Positions 31,031 through 40,165 of a stretch of DNA of 64,000 nucleotides are shown one piece after another. The translations under genes were made by a program, and so were the position numbers. Every line of letters starts with the position of its first letter. Positions within the stretch are counted from its first letter, which is position 1. The notes below the pieces were generated by a model that was given only the letters and a program-made list of their open reading frames with translations, was not told the DNA's origin and ran no database searches. This DNA comes from Candidatus Didemnitutus mandela (GTDB lineage: Bacteria > Verrucomicrobiota > Verrucomicrobiia > Opitutales > Opitutaceae): contig NJAL01000006.1 of assembly GCA_002591725.1 (NCBI GenBank), positions 144,057 to 208,056 of the forward strand, read 5' to 3'.

Positions 31031-31269
31031 AACGGACAACCTTGCGGCTCGGGCCAATGACGCGCAGCCAGAAAGAGGCTTGGGGACCAGCATAAAAATT
31101 TGGAAACGGCCAAAATGCGAATCCAGAATGTTTTCCTGTTTATGAAGCTCTTCAGCTACCGCGTAACTCTCCTTGACACCGGCTGCGTCGCTTTTCCTGA
31201 CCTGATCAAAGCGACCGACAGTCGTATTGATCTGCCCAATACCAGGCGCTTTGTTCGCGCGAAACAACG

Positions 31270-32720
31270 GAAATCTTGCACCACGAGATCGTCGAGCCGG
31301 CGGATTTTTCAAAATATTTTCAGGGATTCCGGCCATCCCGGCACTGGTTTGCGCTGACCGTCTGGTCGATATCGTTTCTTTAGCGGCACTGGCGCTAGCA
31401 ACCTAGCTTCGTCGGCCCACAACCGGGCCCCTCCGTTTCCGCTTCGTTCGCCCATGCTAGTTTCATCGCGGCATTGAGTGCCAGGAGACTGGCCTGGCAG
31501 GCAAATCTCGTCGATAGTCTTTATAACCCTCCCACATAGTCGCTGGCCTTTAACAAATCGCCCATGGCGGCCGACATTTCCACAATGCTGACAGGTTCCG
31601 CATCGGCGGAACAGTGAACCTTTGGTGTTAGTAATTTGGCAGCAGAGAAAATGCCCATCTTGGCCCCAGGAAGCTCCTCCAACAAAGCATTAGGGCTCTT
31701 CGAGCGCTGCCTGCTGGCTCGCACTCTCAGCCAGTTTTTGTCCTTCCGAGAGAACCTATCCTCCCTACAGCTTTCGACATCTGACCGGCTCCTACGCTGA
31801 GTTCCGCCGCCACAAGCTGCTAATACTGGGAGCTGCCCCAGCATGGCTTGGTCAAACCGGCAATAAAGAATTCGGCTTCGATACCCATAAAGGCGATGCG
31901 ATGAAGCTCCATCACACTTTGTATACTAATAAAAACTACACTTCAAGTGCAGCCACCGTATCAACGCTGAACTTCTGCACCTGCGTCATAATCGCATCAA
32001 TGGCGTCGGCTACCAGATAATCGATGCGAAAAACTAGCTTATCGACGACAAGTCCGAGCGCGGTTTTACCTTGCTGAAATTGCTTGAACGCTTCCAGATA
32101 TTTTCGCCGAGTTCACGGTAGAAGGTCAGCGATGTATCGATTTTCGAAACACCGATCCCCCCCACCCAGGCGAAAAGGCCCCGGAGCTGCTACAAATCGT
32201 TCTGCACCTTGGTCTCCTGCTGCAGCGCCTTATCATACCTTTCGAACAGGGCCGGGTCGTAACCACAAAGAAGCAAAAGCCATCGACTCCTGCACTTGTT
32301 TTTGAAGCCAACCTGGGCTAGCCGCCCGCCCGAAATCCACGGGCTGCCCGAGGAACCTGTTTTGGTCTTTTAAACGCGCGGAAACGGACCTCGGTATCCT
32401 ACACTGTGCTCGTCAGGCCGGAATAACCGGCCATCGCCAACGCAAACTCCGCCATTTCGATGACAGTAGATGGTCCGGCCCATTGATCGGGACTCATCGC
32501 CGCAACCGGGAGTATCGCAGGCCCGATATCACATTGAGCTCGCCACCATCGCCACTACTAAACGTCACCGTCACCTGCACGTCAGCGTAGCGTACCCTCA
32601 TAAAAAAGCGCGACGAAGTATCATATATATTAGCCACCAAATACCCCATAAACGCGACAGTCGTCAACCTGGAGCCCACGACGCGATCGGGGAGTCGGAA
32701 GAATTGGAGCTTATTCGCCC
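31270..32720 (-). pseudogene. methyl-accepting chemotaxis protein remnant
   Basis: Chemoreceptors signal to CheA through a long coiled-coil whose tip is highly conserved. Near 31430-31600 the minus strand gives VSIVEMSAAMGDLLKASDYV then CQASLLALNAAMKLAWANEA (family: [26 protein letters not shown]), followed in another frame by ARLWADEARLLA (family: FAVVADEVRxLA). Further upstream LVFRIDYLVADAIDAIMTQV and a YSGLTSTVEDTEVRFRALK segment would be the sensor part. All frames are broken. A possible cheW remnant lies just upstream, which fits a chemosensory cluster. Confidence 0.65.
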
Positions 32721-32989
32721 AAATTAACACGACGCACTGATAGGCTTTACGTTAGAAACCGACCACCATATCTTTTTTGGTCATGTGCCAGCACATGACC
32801 AACTCGGATTCAAACTGGGCCAACTTCCATAGCTCACCCCCCCAGCACCGACTCCGCTCCCTCTCCAAAAACAGGAGCCAGCGAGCCAATGCACGGCAGC
32901 GAAAAGATATAAAAGAGAAACTTCGTGCCCCCTCGCGTCCTGTCTCTTCGATCAGCGTCGCATAGCTTTCACGGCGCGCATGCTCGACT

Positions 32990-33400
32990 GCCCAGTATAA
33001 AAATCACACCCACGCCGGCAGGCGTTACCCGTAGTACATCAGTCTTACATGCGCTCGCAAAAGGAGAAATCCTCCGGCAGAGTAAAAATCTCCCGCCCCG
33101 AGCCCAGGCTCAGTCGATCTGAAAGTTCCGATAGCCGTTACCAGCTTCCGATGTTCCAACAAAGTGTCAATCCCATTACCCCCGAAATGTTCGGCCAGTT
33201 CGGCCGCACGCACCACGCACCGTCCCTGCAAATGCAGGACCATCGCCACGAGCCAGCCGGTTCGGGTCATCGCAACCAAACTACGCAAGTTCCACAACAG
33301 CGGACACGAACCCGGCTTAAAGCGGCGTATTCTTCGCCCCGTGCCGATGTCTTTGGTTTTGCTCCCCCAATTATGTATATGTAGTTTCTCTACCATCTAG
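32990..33400 (-). pseudogene. possible cheW-like remnant
   Basis: A 123-residue open segment contains RRIRRFKPGSCPL and then LHLQGRCVVRAAELAEHFGG, which resembles the CheW pattern (VREIxxxxxxTPLPxxPxxVxGxxNLRGxVVPVIDLxxRFG) if one frame slip is allowed. Its position directly upstream of a chemoreceptor remnant in the same direction supports the idea. The match is weak. Confidence 0.3.
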
Positions 33401-33469
33401 TTTCCCACAAGATCCAACGCTACCGTCTTTCCCATATCCGCCAACGACATCGAAAATCTGGGCTGGGTT

Positions 33470-33680
33470 TCGCGTACGGCGGCTAGCCAAAGTCTTATGG
33501 CGAGGCCCCCCACACAGATCCGGGATCTCACGGTTATCGATCTCGGCCTCCGCACCGGAGAACTCGTTGCGCTCCTCGGATCCCTTCGGATTCGAGCAAA
33601 AAGACACTTCTCACCAAACTCGACAGACTCGACGTGCTAACCTCAAGCGAACCCCGCTACCGCGGCAACCGACCTGACTC
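33470..33680 (+). pseudogene. ABC transporter ATPase, N-terminal remnant
   Basis: IRDLTVIDLGLRTGELVALL then a broken Walker A that resumes in another frame as KKTLLTKLDRLDVLTS resembles the first 60 residues of an ABC ATPase (LxxGELxALLGPSGSGKTTLLRxLxxLD). The signature motif, Walker B and the rest are absent, so most of the gene is deleted. Confidence 0.45.
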
Positions 33681-33739
33681 TACTCATTATTTCCTCAGCG
33701 AACACCGAAACCGTGCGAACACCTCTGCCTTCACGAGTT

Positions 33740-34430
33740 GAGTTATACCTACTCATTCGCCATCATCGCCGTTTTCGTCGCTTCCGTTCTTTCCGCGTTC
33801 GTAGTTCTGCGCAAACTTCACCAATTCGAGTCTTATCGCCAACTTCAAAACGCCTGAACAAAACCGCCACGGTCGTCTCCTCTTTGTCCCATCCTTCCCG
33901 CTGTCGGCTGGCTTTCGTAGCTGCTAAGTTCTCAGTTGTTCGCCTTACTTGGCTGGGGCCTGCGCTCCGGAGCCGAAATCAAGGTCGACGGAACGGTCGC
34001 CCACGATCGAACCAATCGCCATCTTACTTCTCGATCCCGCGTTTTGGCCAAGGTCCAGCATGCCACCATGTTGGGAAAAGCCGCGCCCACACACCTGCTC
34101 GTCTAAAAAATCCAGCGCGTTGAGACGATGCTCCGTGCTGACGTTAATTCCCCCGCAGGATTTTGAAAAATAACCAACTGCAGAGAAAAAACGGCCGCTC
34201 GCAACGTCGTAAAATGTCAAAAATCCCCTCCAGCAGACGGAAGCGCCGACTTCCACCCCACGCAATAAAGACGCCACGACCACCTTCCCAGAAAGGGTCG
34301 ACAGACGTATCTTCCATATTTATCAATAAAGCAAACAATCGACCATCGCAAGAGTGCTAATTCTGGAGATCGGCCGATCCAACATGATATCAGAATTGCC
34401 GTAGGGTTAATAGGCAATTACGGCTGAGAG
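33740..34430 (+). pseudogene. unidentified membrane protein remnant
   Basis: Plus frames give YSFAIIAVFVASVLSAFVVL then RKLHQFESYR, a second hydrophobic piece FALLGWGLRSGAEIKVDGTV, and further on DVSSIFINKANN. These read as one membrane-anchored protein broken by frameshifts. I do not recognise the family. It follows the ABC ATPase remnant in the same direction and may have been its partner. Confidence 0.35.
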
Positions 34431-35421
34431 GCATTCTTGTCCGCAGAAGAATTAAGTAGCTATTGAATTTTGTCGTTTTTCCTTCTAAGGCTGATACTTC
34501 GCACGGTATCATAGGAAAGGAAAATCTCGTGGGCGATAAATCGCCCACTTCCACCCAGTGATAGAAACAGCTTCTGGAAAAATGAAACGGCCAAACAGAT
34601 CATGCGATCTGTCGCCGCATCTGCACGAATTACTCCGGTAGAAAAAATCTAAAACAACCGCGTTAGGGGCTGCGCTTTCATTTTCAAAAAACCAGATGAC
34701 CGGTTTCCGCGGCGCAGATTGGAGTTTCTCCAGTTATCTTGAGGTTTCTTGTGTATTAACATTTTACCGTAGAACAGATATCAACAACATAAGGATTTCT
34801 GCATACTTACTCTATCGTGACAATGTATTAATGTTTTTGTCGACGTTCTGGTCGATCCAGTTGGGCATCGCTGTCATCGCTCAAGCTACTACCTTATCCG
34901 ATTGTACCGCAGGAAAAAAAGGATGCAACTTTTGCTTGCTCGAATTTGATCAACACTTCTACTTCTGGATCGAAGCTTACAGCTTTCAAACGTCGGCGGT
35001 TTGGTCTCCTTTTGATATGATGAGAAACGAGTGCTGACCGCGCTGCGCTGATGTGGAAAGCTGACGCCAGACCGTTCGATCTGGTTATAGCAACAGGCAA
35101 AAATCCGCCTGCCCATCGGGCTTCCAACTTATCCAAAAGACACACAGGCACGTGCTGTCCCCACCAATCTCGGCTCTGCTCTTACAAAATCGGATCCATT
35201 TTAACTTGTCACAGGCGTCTTGCAATGCAGCCAGATAGGCTGGCTAATTCGATTTCACAACGATGTCGCTCGCTCTCGTGTCGAACCGCAGCCTTCACCA
35301 GATCAATTCATAAGTCTCGGGATGAATTGTAGTATTCATACAAAATTTTAGGCGTGAACCAACATGAAAGCTGTGCTTTGATTAAAATGCCTTATCCATT
35401 ACTATTCAAGGTAACATTTCC
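34431..35421. other. decayed DNA before dapA
   Basis: No intact gene. A minus-strand reading around 34890-35150 (LEARWAGGFLPVAITRSNG) looks protein-like but cannot be named. The dapA promoter must lie near the end of this region; TTGATT at 35378 with TACTAT at 35400 is one weak candidate. Confidence 0.35.
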
Positions 35422-36309
35422 ATGAAGCCACACCGCATGTTCACCGGAGCAATCACTGCCCTCGTCACGCCCTTTCGTAACGGAGCCGTCGCCTATGACC
35501 AACTTCGCCAGCTCGTCGACTGGCAAATTAAACAAGGAATTAGCGGGCTTGTTCCGGTCGGAACCACCGGCGAATCGATCACCCTCGATCATCACGAGCA
35601 CATGGATGTGATCCGCTGCACTATCGAACAGTCGCGCGTGCCCGTGATCGCGGGCACCGGCTCCAACAGCACAAAAGAAGCAATCGATATCACCAAGGCA
35701 GCAGACGCAGCCGGCGCCGATGCAATGCTAATCGTCGCTCCCTATTACAACAAACCGACGCAAGAAGGCCTCTTTCAGCATTTTTCCGCCATCGCCGAGG
35801 AGACCGAAAAACCGATCATTCTCTACTCAATTCCCAGCCGCTGCGGCATCGAGATCGGGGTCCGGGTCGTGGAACGTTTGCGCACCAAATACTCACACGT
35901 CGCCTGGATCAAAGAAGCGGGGGGTAGCGTTGATCGTGTTGATCAACTCGTGCAGGCACTTGGCGATTCTCTCACCGTCTTGAGCGGCGACGACTCTCTC
36001 ACCTTGCCCTTGATGGCCGTCGGTGCCAAAGGCGTTATCAGCGTCGCGAGCAACCTGTATCCCGATGCAGTCTCGAAAATGGCTGCCCACGCGCTCAAGG
36101 GCGACTACGCCAAGGCACGCGCGCTCCACCGAAAGCTTTATCCGGTTTTTAAGACGATCTTTATCGAGTCCAATCCCACGCCCATCAAAGCTGCGATGAA
36201 ACGCGCCAAAGTGATTTCGTCCGAAGAAGTGCGAGCACCACTTTGCAACTTGAGCGCCGCGAGCCGCAAGACGCTCTTTTCGGCGATCGATGCTTACGAG
36301 AACGCATGA
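35422..36309 (+). CDS. dapA: 4-hydroxy-tetrahydrodipicolinate synthase
   Basis: DapA condenses pyruvate with aspartate semialdehyde, the first step of the diaminopimelate/lysine branch. The 295-residue TIM-barrel protein has TGAITALVTPF at the N-terminus, the LVPVGTTGES loop with the paired Thr residues, the IILYSIPSRCGIEI strand with the catalytic Tyr, and the Schiff-base Lys in AWIKEAGGS. The usual family forms are YNxPxRTG and xxIKExxG, so the Arg-Cys-Gly in place of RTG is a small variation. The start could also be five codons later at MFTGAITAL. The stop overlaps the dapB start by four bases (ATGA), so translation is coupled. Since lysA is dead in this window, its product probably feeds peptidoglycan diaminopimelate. 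Confidence 0.95.
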   Translation: MKPHRMFTGAITALVTPFRNGAVAYDQLRQLVDWQIKQGISGLVPVGTTGESITLDHHEHMDVIRCTIEQSRVPVIAGTGSNSTKEAIDITKAADAAGADAMLIVAPYYNKPTQEGLFQHFSAIAEETEKPIILYSIPSRCGIEIGVRVVERLRTKYSHVAWIKEAGGSVDRVDQLVQALGDSLTVLSGDDSLTLPLMAVGAKGVISVASNLYPDAVSKMAAHALKGDYAKARALHRKLYPVFKTIFIESNPTPIKAAMKRAKVISSEEVRAPLCNLSAASRKTLFSAIDAYENA

Positions 36310-37046
36310 ACTTGCCCCGCATTATTTTGCACGGAGCTCGCGGCCGGATGGGCCTGGCAGTGCATACGGCAGCCCAGGAAATGGGCCTAACCATCGCCGC
36401 CACTGTAGATGCAGACGACAATCTTGCCACTGCCCTCGCTGCTGGCGACTTGGTCGTGGATTTCAGTGCCCACCATGCAACGGGAAAATTAATTAAGTTG
36501 GCAGCCGCACAACAAAAACCACTCGTAATCGGCACCACCGGGCATGCCGCCAAGGAGAAGAAACGCCTCCTGAAGCTTGCCAGTCAGATCCCAACTGTCT
36601 GGGCAGGAAATTTCTCCGTGGGTGTGAACCTTCTCTTCGCCCTAACGGCACGTGCTGCACAGACGCTCGGGCACGATTACGATGCTGAGCTGGTAGAAAT
36701 GCACCACCGTTTAAAAAAAGACGCGCCCAGCGGCACGGCCTCACGACTGCTCGAGATAATAATGAAAGCCCGTCAATGGGGCACCGAATCGCCCCGGTAC
36801 GGCCGCTCTGGAATTACTACGGGCGAGCGCTCGCGGAAGGAAATCGGAGTGCACGCCCTCCGCGGGGGTGATGTCGTCGGCGACCACACCGTCATTTTTG
36901 CCGCCACCGGCGAACGCATTGAGCTGACCCATAAAGCCACCGACCGTAGCATTTTCGCGAACGGAGCACTGCGAGCCGCGCAATGGGTCGCCGGAAAAAA
37001 GCCCGGTGTCTACGATATGCAGGACGTGTTGGGGTTGAAAGCCTGA
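36306..37046 (+). CDS. dapB: 4-hydroxy-tetrahydrodipicolinate reductase
   Basis: DapB reduces the DapA product with NAD(P)H, the second step of the diaminopimelate branch. The 246-residue protein has the nucleotide-binding IILHGARGRMG at the N-terminus, VDFSAHHATGKLIKLA, PLVIGTTGH, and the catalytic EMHHRLKKDAPSGTA motif with paired His and Lys. Length is a little below E. coli DapB (273), within the range of the family. The start at 36306 lies inside the end of dapA, and its stop shares one base with the ruvA start (TGATG), so dapA, dapB and ruvA form one tightly coupled operon. Confidence 0.95.
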   Translation: MNLPRIILHGARGRMGLAVHTAAQEMGLTIAATVDADDNLATALAAGDLVVDFSAHHATGKLIKLAAAQQKPLVIGTTGHAAKEKKRLLKLASQIPTVWAGNFSVGVNLLFALTARAAQTLGHDYDAELVEMHHRLKKDAPSGTASRLLEIIMKARQWGTESPRYGRSGITTGERSRKEIGVHALRGGDVVGDHTVIFAATGERIELTHKATDRSIFANGALRAAQWVAGKKPGVYDMQDVLGLKA

Positions 37047-37654
37047 TGATCACCCGCATCACTGGCAGGCTGCTCTCCGTCACACCACCTCTGGCTGTGA
37101 TCGAAATCGGTGGTCTCGCCTATGAAGTACACGTCCCGGTAACGACTGCAGAAAAACTTCCACCGACCGGTTCGCAAGCCCGGCTATATACCCTGGCAGT
37201 TTATCGCGAGGATTCGCAGACGCTCTACGGATTCAATTCCGAAGAGGAGCGCGATTTTTTTCGCCTGCTGGTGGAGAAAGTGAGCGGTGTCGGCCCCAAG
37301 CTCGCGCTCGGCGTACTGAGCAAGCTCTCACTTCCCGTTCTGCAAAGCGCGATTTTCGCAGGTGACGTAGCGCTGCTTTCGAAGTGCCCTGGGGTCGGGA
37401 AAAAAAACGCTGAGCGACTGGTAATCGAGCTACACGACAAACTCCCTGGGGCCAGAACCATCGCTACTAGTACGGCTGGCTTCGAGGCCGCAGCGGCCTC
37501 TATTCCCCACGAAAACAAAATTCGGGACGCAGTCCTTGCGCTCGTTGCCTTGGGCTACAAACCTATGGACGCTGACAAATCGGTACGACATGCGCTTGTC
37601 GCTCTCGGCCCGGGTACGTCTACAGAAGCGTTAATCAAGAAAGCACTGAACTAA
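37046..37654 (+). CDS. ruvA: Holliday junction helicase subunit RuvA
   Basis: RuvA binds four-way DNA junctions and loads the RuvB motor during recombination repair. The 202-residue protein has the N-terminal OB-fold (MITRITGRLLSVTPPLAVIE, GGLAYEVHVP), the helix-hairpin-helix region with KVSGVGPKLALGVLS and CPGVGKKNAERLVIEL, and a C-terminal domain ending DADKSVRHALVALG that binds RuvB. Start at 37046 overlaps the dapB stop by one base. ruvB and ruvC are not in the window. Retention of RuvA contrasts with the loss of dinB and a DNA ligase nearby. Confidence 0.96.
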   Translation: MITRITGRLLSVTPPLAVIEIGGLAYEVHVPVTTAEKLPPTGSQARLYTLAVYREDSQTLYGFNSEEERDFFRLLVEKVSGVGPKLALGVLSKLSLPVLQSAIFAGDVALLSKCPGVGKKNAERLVIELHDKLPGARTIATSTAGFEAAAASIPHENKIRDAVLALVALGYKPMDADKSVRHALVALGPGTSTEALIKKALN

Positions 37655-37722
37655 AAGCCAACACCCAAATTCCGGGCTATAGCTAAAAAGGAAGAGAACG
37701 AGCTTAGCGCTGAAATTAAAAA

Positions 37723-37748
37723 ACGGCTAATTAGCTGCGCCGTCTTTT
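37723..37748 (+). terminator. weak hairpin after ruvA
   Basis: ACGGC at 37723 pairs with GCCGT at 37739-37743, with A residues before and a CTTTT run after. The stem is only five pairs and the loop is 11 bases, so support is limited. Confidence 0.3.
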
Positions 37749-37785
37749 GCTCTTAGCCACTTTGAAACGAAATGGCAGCGTAGTT

Positions 37786-37808
37786 CCCGACCCTTTAGGT
37801 CGGGTTTG
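37786..37808 (+). terminator. hairpin terminator after the dapA-dapB-ruvA operon
   Basis: CCCGACC at 37786-37792 pairs perfectly with GGTCGGG at 37798-37804 around a five-base loop, followed by TTTGT. The strong GC stem supports an intrinsic terminator, though the T run is short. Confidence 0.45.
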
Positions 37809-37908
37809 TCATCGAAGGAATCGTTGTCAAAGAGCGATTGCGGCACCAGCACGCTGATTCCAAGCTAATCGATTCCAAAATTGTGTCGCCGTACGCTTGG
37901 GGCGAAGT

Positions 37909-38389
37909 TTAGCATCGTATCGTAAAGGCGGCAGTGTCGCGTGGGATTTCACCAGTGTGGCAGCCAGCTTCGCCTGCAGTGCAGCAACTGCCCACCGCGC
38001 CACTTTCGCAGCAAAAGTCGCTGGGGCAGCATTCGTTGCTTTTCACCGCCAGAGACCGACGTAAAAGAGCACGAGCGCAAAACATGCAGTTGCCAGCAAC
38101 GTCATGCTGTAAAGACGATGGATGTAGCGAGCAGCAAGTTGCCGCTTTTAAAAGTGGACCGATCGTACACGAAGCCACAAGCAACAAGGTGTGTGTTACG
38201 GCTCCACACCCTGAAGTTCTCGCTAAGCGAGCATTGGCGGCAAGATGGATGGACAGTATTGTTGATACAACTGGTCGACGGTGCGAGCTGACTTGCAATT
38301 CGACTTCCAGTTCCGTTGTCTCATTCATTCGACGAAATCTGCGGATCGATTTAGAGGTTGATCAGCTCGGTAAAATATGTGTCTTCCAT
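37909..38389 (-). pseudogene. anti-sigma factor remnant, partner of the ECF sigma gene
   Basis: The minus frame beginning at 38389 shares its first base with the sigma stop (TAATG), the mark of a coupled sigma/anti-sigma pair. It reads MEDTYFTELINL and then hits TAA at codon 13; beyond it IDPQISSNE continues, and after a frameshift TELEVELQVSS follows. This is the opening expected of a short anti-sigma factor (xYFTELINLYLDxEIS...ELExELxxxP) known from verrucomicrobial genomes. The rest, down to about 37909, is Cys-rich and out of frame with no membrane helix left. It cannot make an inhibitor. Confidence 0.6.
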
Positions 38390-38991
38390 TATTGAAATTC
38401 TCCACCTAACTTTTCGCGAAGGCACTCTCGTGCGCGGGCAATACGACTTTTGACCGTACCTACGCTAGTATCGACAACTTCGGCAATTTTTTCGTAGGAA
38501 AGATTTTGCACATTTCTCAAAATCATAATCTCACGGTGCTTTTCATTTAACATTTCCATGCAATGGGCCACGCGGCTGGCAAATTCCTGCGTGGCTGTAG
38601 CAGCCTCCGGGGTCTCCTCTTCAGCAGAAATGAGCTCCGCAATGGTAGTTTCATTGTTAGGCCCAATCGGCGCATCAAGGGGAATAGACCGCCAGCGCTT
38701 ACGTCGCCACCAGTACCAGTACCGATTCCGAGCCAGATTTGTCGCGATCTGATAAAGCCAAGTGGATAAGGTCGACTCTCCCCGGAAGTTCGCTAAACCG
38801 CGATGGGCCCGGATAAAAGTATCCTGCGTCACTTCCTCAGCATCTTGGACATTGCGCAGAAGATGGTGGACCATCACATAAATGCGGTCCCAATAACGCG
38901 AGACCAGTTGATCGAATGCCGAAGAATCTCCCTCTTTGAATCGATCTACTAGAGAGCGGTCTAGTGCAGCTTCTTGAGCTTTGGCAGTCAT
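38389..38991 (-). CDS. ECF-type RNA polymerase sigma factor
   Basis: ECF sigma factors direct RNA polymerase to stress or envelope promoters and are normally held by an anti-sigma partner. The 200-residue product (from MTAKAQEAALD) contains sigma region 2 (FDQLVSRYWDRIYVMVHHLL then DAEEVTQDTFIRAHRGL and STWLYQIATNLARNRYW) and region 4 (LNEKHREIMILRNVQNLSYE then KIAEVVDTSVGTVKSRIARA). Both are complete. The frame is open back to 39048 with another ATG; the later start fits the family better. The anti-sigma gene that overlaps its stop is dead, so this sigma should be free of that control. It is divergent from tRNA-Lys(TTT). It resembles SigE/RpoE-group proteins. Confidence 0.92.
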   Translation of the reverse strand: MTAKAQEAALDRSLVDRFKEGDSSAFDQLVSRYWDRIYVMVHHLLRNVQDAEEVTQDTFIRAHRGLANFRGESTLSTWLYQIATNLARNRYWYWWRRKRWRSIPLDAPIGPNNETTIAELISAEEETPEAATATQEFASRVAHCMEMLNEKHREIMILRNVQNLSYEKIAEVVDTSVGTVKSRIARARECLREKLGGEFQ

Positions 38992-39175
38992 ACAGTCATA
39001 TGTTGTCCTTAGTTTATTTAAATGTGCAAATTTAAAGATTTTTCCCATTTAATCGATTTTAAAATCGATCCTAAATTGATTAATTCTTGTACTATTGGAA
39101 AATTTTCGAGTCAAATCATCAAAAAATTCTTGCCTTTTGCTTTACCAAGTAAGTTAAAAATTTTCTATATGGCTT

Positions 39176-39250
39176 GGGGCGATAGCTCAACGGTAGAGCA
39201 GTTGCCTTTTAAGCAATTGGTTCAGGGTTCGAATCCCTGTCGCCCCACCA
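39176..39250 (+). tRNA. tRNA-Lys (anticodon TTT)
   Basis: Cloverleaf with acceptor GGGGCGA and TCGCCCC, D arm GCTCAACGGTAGAGC, anticodon loop CTTTTAA (anticodon TTT), T arm CAGGGTTCGAATCCCTG, discriminator A, and encoded CCA. It reads AAA and AAG. Together with the CTT species at 7161 the window has both lysine isoacceptors. Confidence 0.96.
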
Positions 39251-40165
39251 AGTTATTTTATAGCCGGCAAAGTTTCAATACTGGGTTTTCTGATTTTTAT
39301 ATCCCCTTAAAAATTTAGACAAACTATTTCAGCAATTTATCAAGAAAAGCCTATCAAGACTATCATAAACTAACAAGAATCAGCTTAATGGAATCATTTT
39401 GCTGGGGACAAGACCGCAATCCGTGAAATGCTCGCCGAAGACCCCAAAACAGATTCAGCTTACAAGATCGTCGACAAAAGCGGCAACGGCCGGGAAGCTT
39501 ACAATCTGATCCTCGAAAACAAAACGGATGTTCTCGTGTCCGCCTGCCTTGGACCGGACTAGCAGATTCGATATTTTCTCCGGATTGAACAAATCGCTAA
39601 AAAGCACTCGCTTGCCTCACCTTTTTCGGTTACGCAAGTTCAATAATTAAAAATTACTAGCGAAATAATGAAGGCCGGGGTCCATAGCTCATAGCTCTGT
39701 CCATAAAAACGCCGGGCTGACCGAATTAAAGAAAGGATTGAAGACCATCGCCAACGTCAATAGAGGCATCTACTTCGATGTCCAGCGTCGCGTGGCCGCC
39801 AACACCCAGCCCCGAAGCCGGATATCAAACTAGCTGGCCGACCACGAGAGGGGAACCCTTTAAGCTCGTTCCCGCCCCCCCCAAGACCACGGTACCAAGA
39901 AAATTGCAAGTTACCAAAAAGCTAGACATCTAGGACGATAGGGTGAAAACAGCCGACAGCCACCACAACCACCGTTTCAATTTCATAATAAAACATTAAA
40001 GTACAAGCTGTTGCCAGCCTAACTCCTTACTCCTTACGTTATGCTCATAACATCGGCCATCGGGCGCATACGTCGCAAGCGCTTGCAAAATGCACCTTAT
40101 TCCTTTTCATTCTTGTCTATATTTTTCGCTTTAGCCAAAAACGACGCACGTTTTCCACCGTCTCA
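39251..40165 (+). other. decayed DNA with one unidentified plus-strand gene remnant
   Basis: No intact gene. A plus frame at about 39400-39560 reads KTAIREMLAEDPKTDSAYKI then SGNGREAYNLILENKTDVLV and ends in a stop; another at 39720-39810 reads LTELKKGLKTIANVNRGIYF then DVQRRVAAN. Both are clearly protein-like and probably from one or two lost genes upstream of pal. I cannot assign a family. The pal promoter should be near the end. Confidence 0.35.

Noticed and set aside
37941..38395. Plus- and minus-strand open frames of 116-153 residues at this place
   Set aside because: They are Cys-rich or basic with no family; the minus-strand start, the overlap with the sigma stop and the short matching segments show that the locus is a frameshifted anti-sigma gene.
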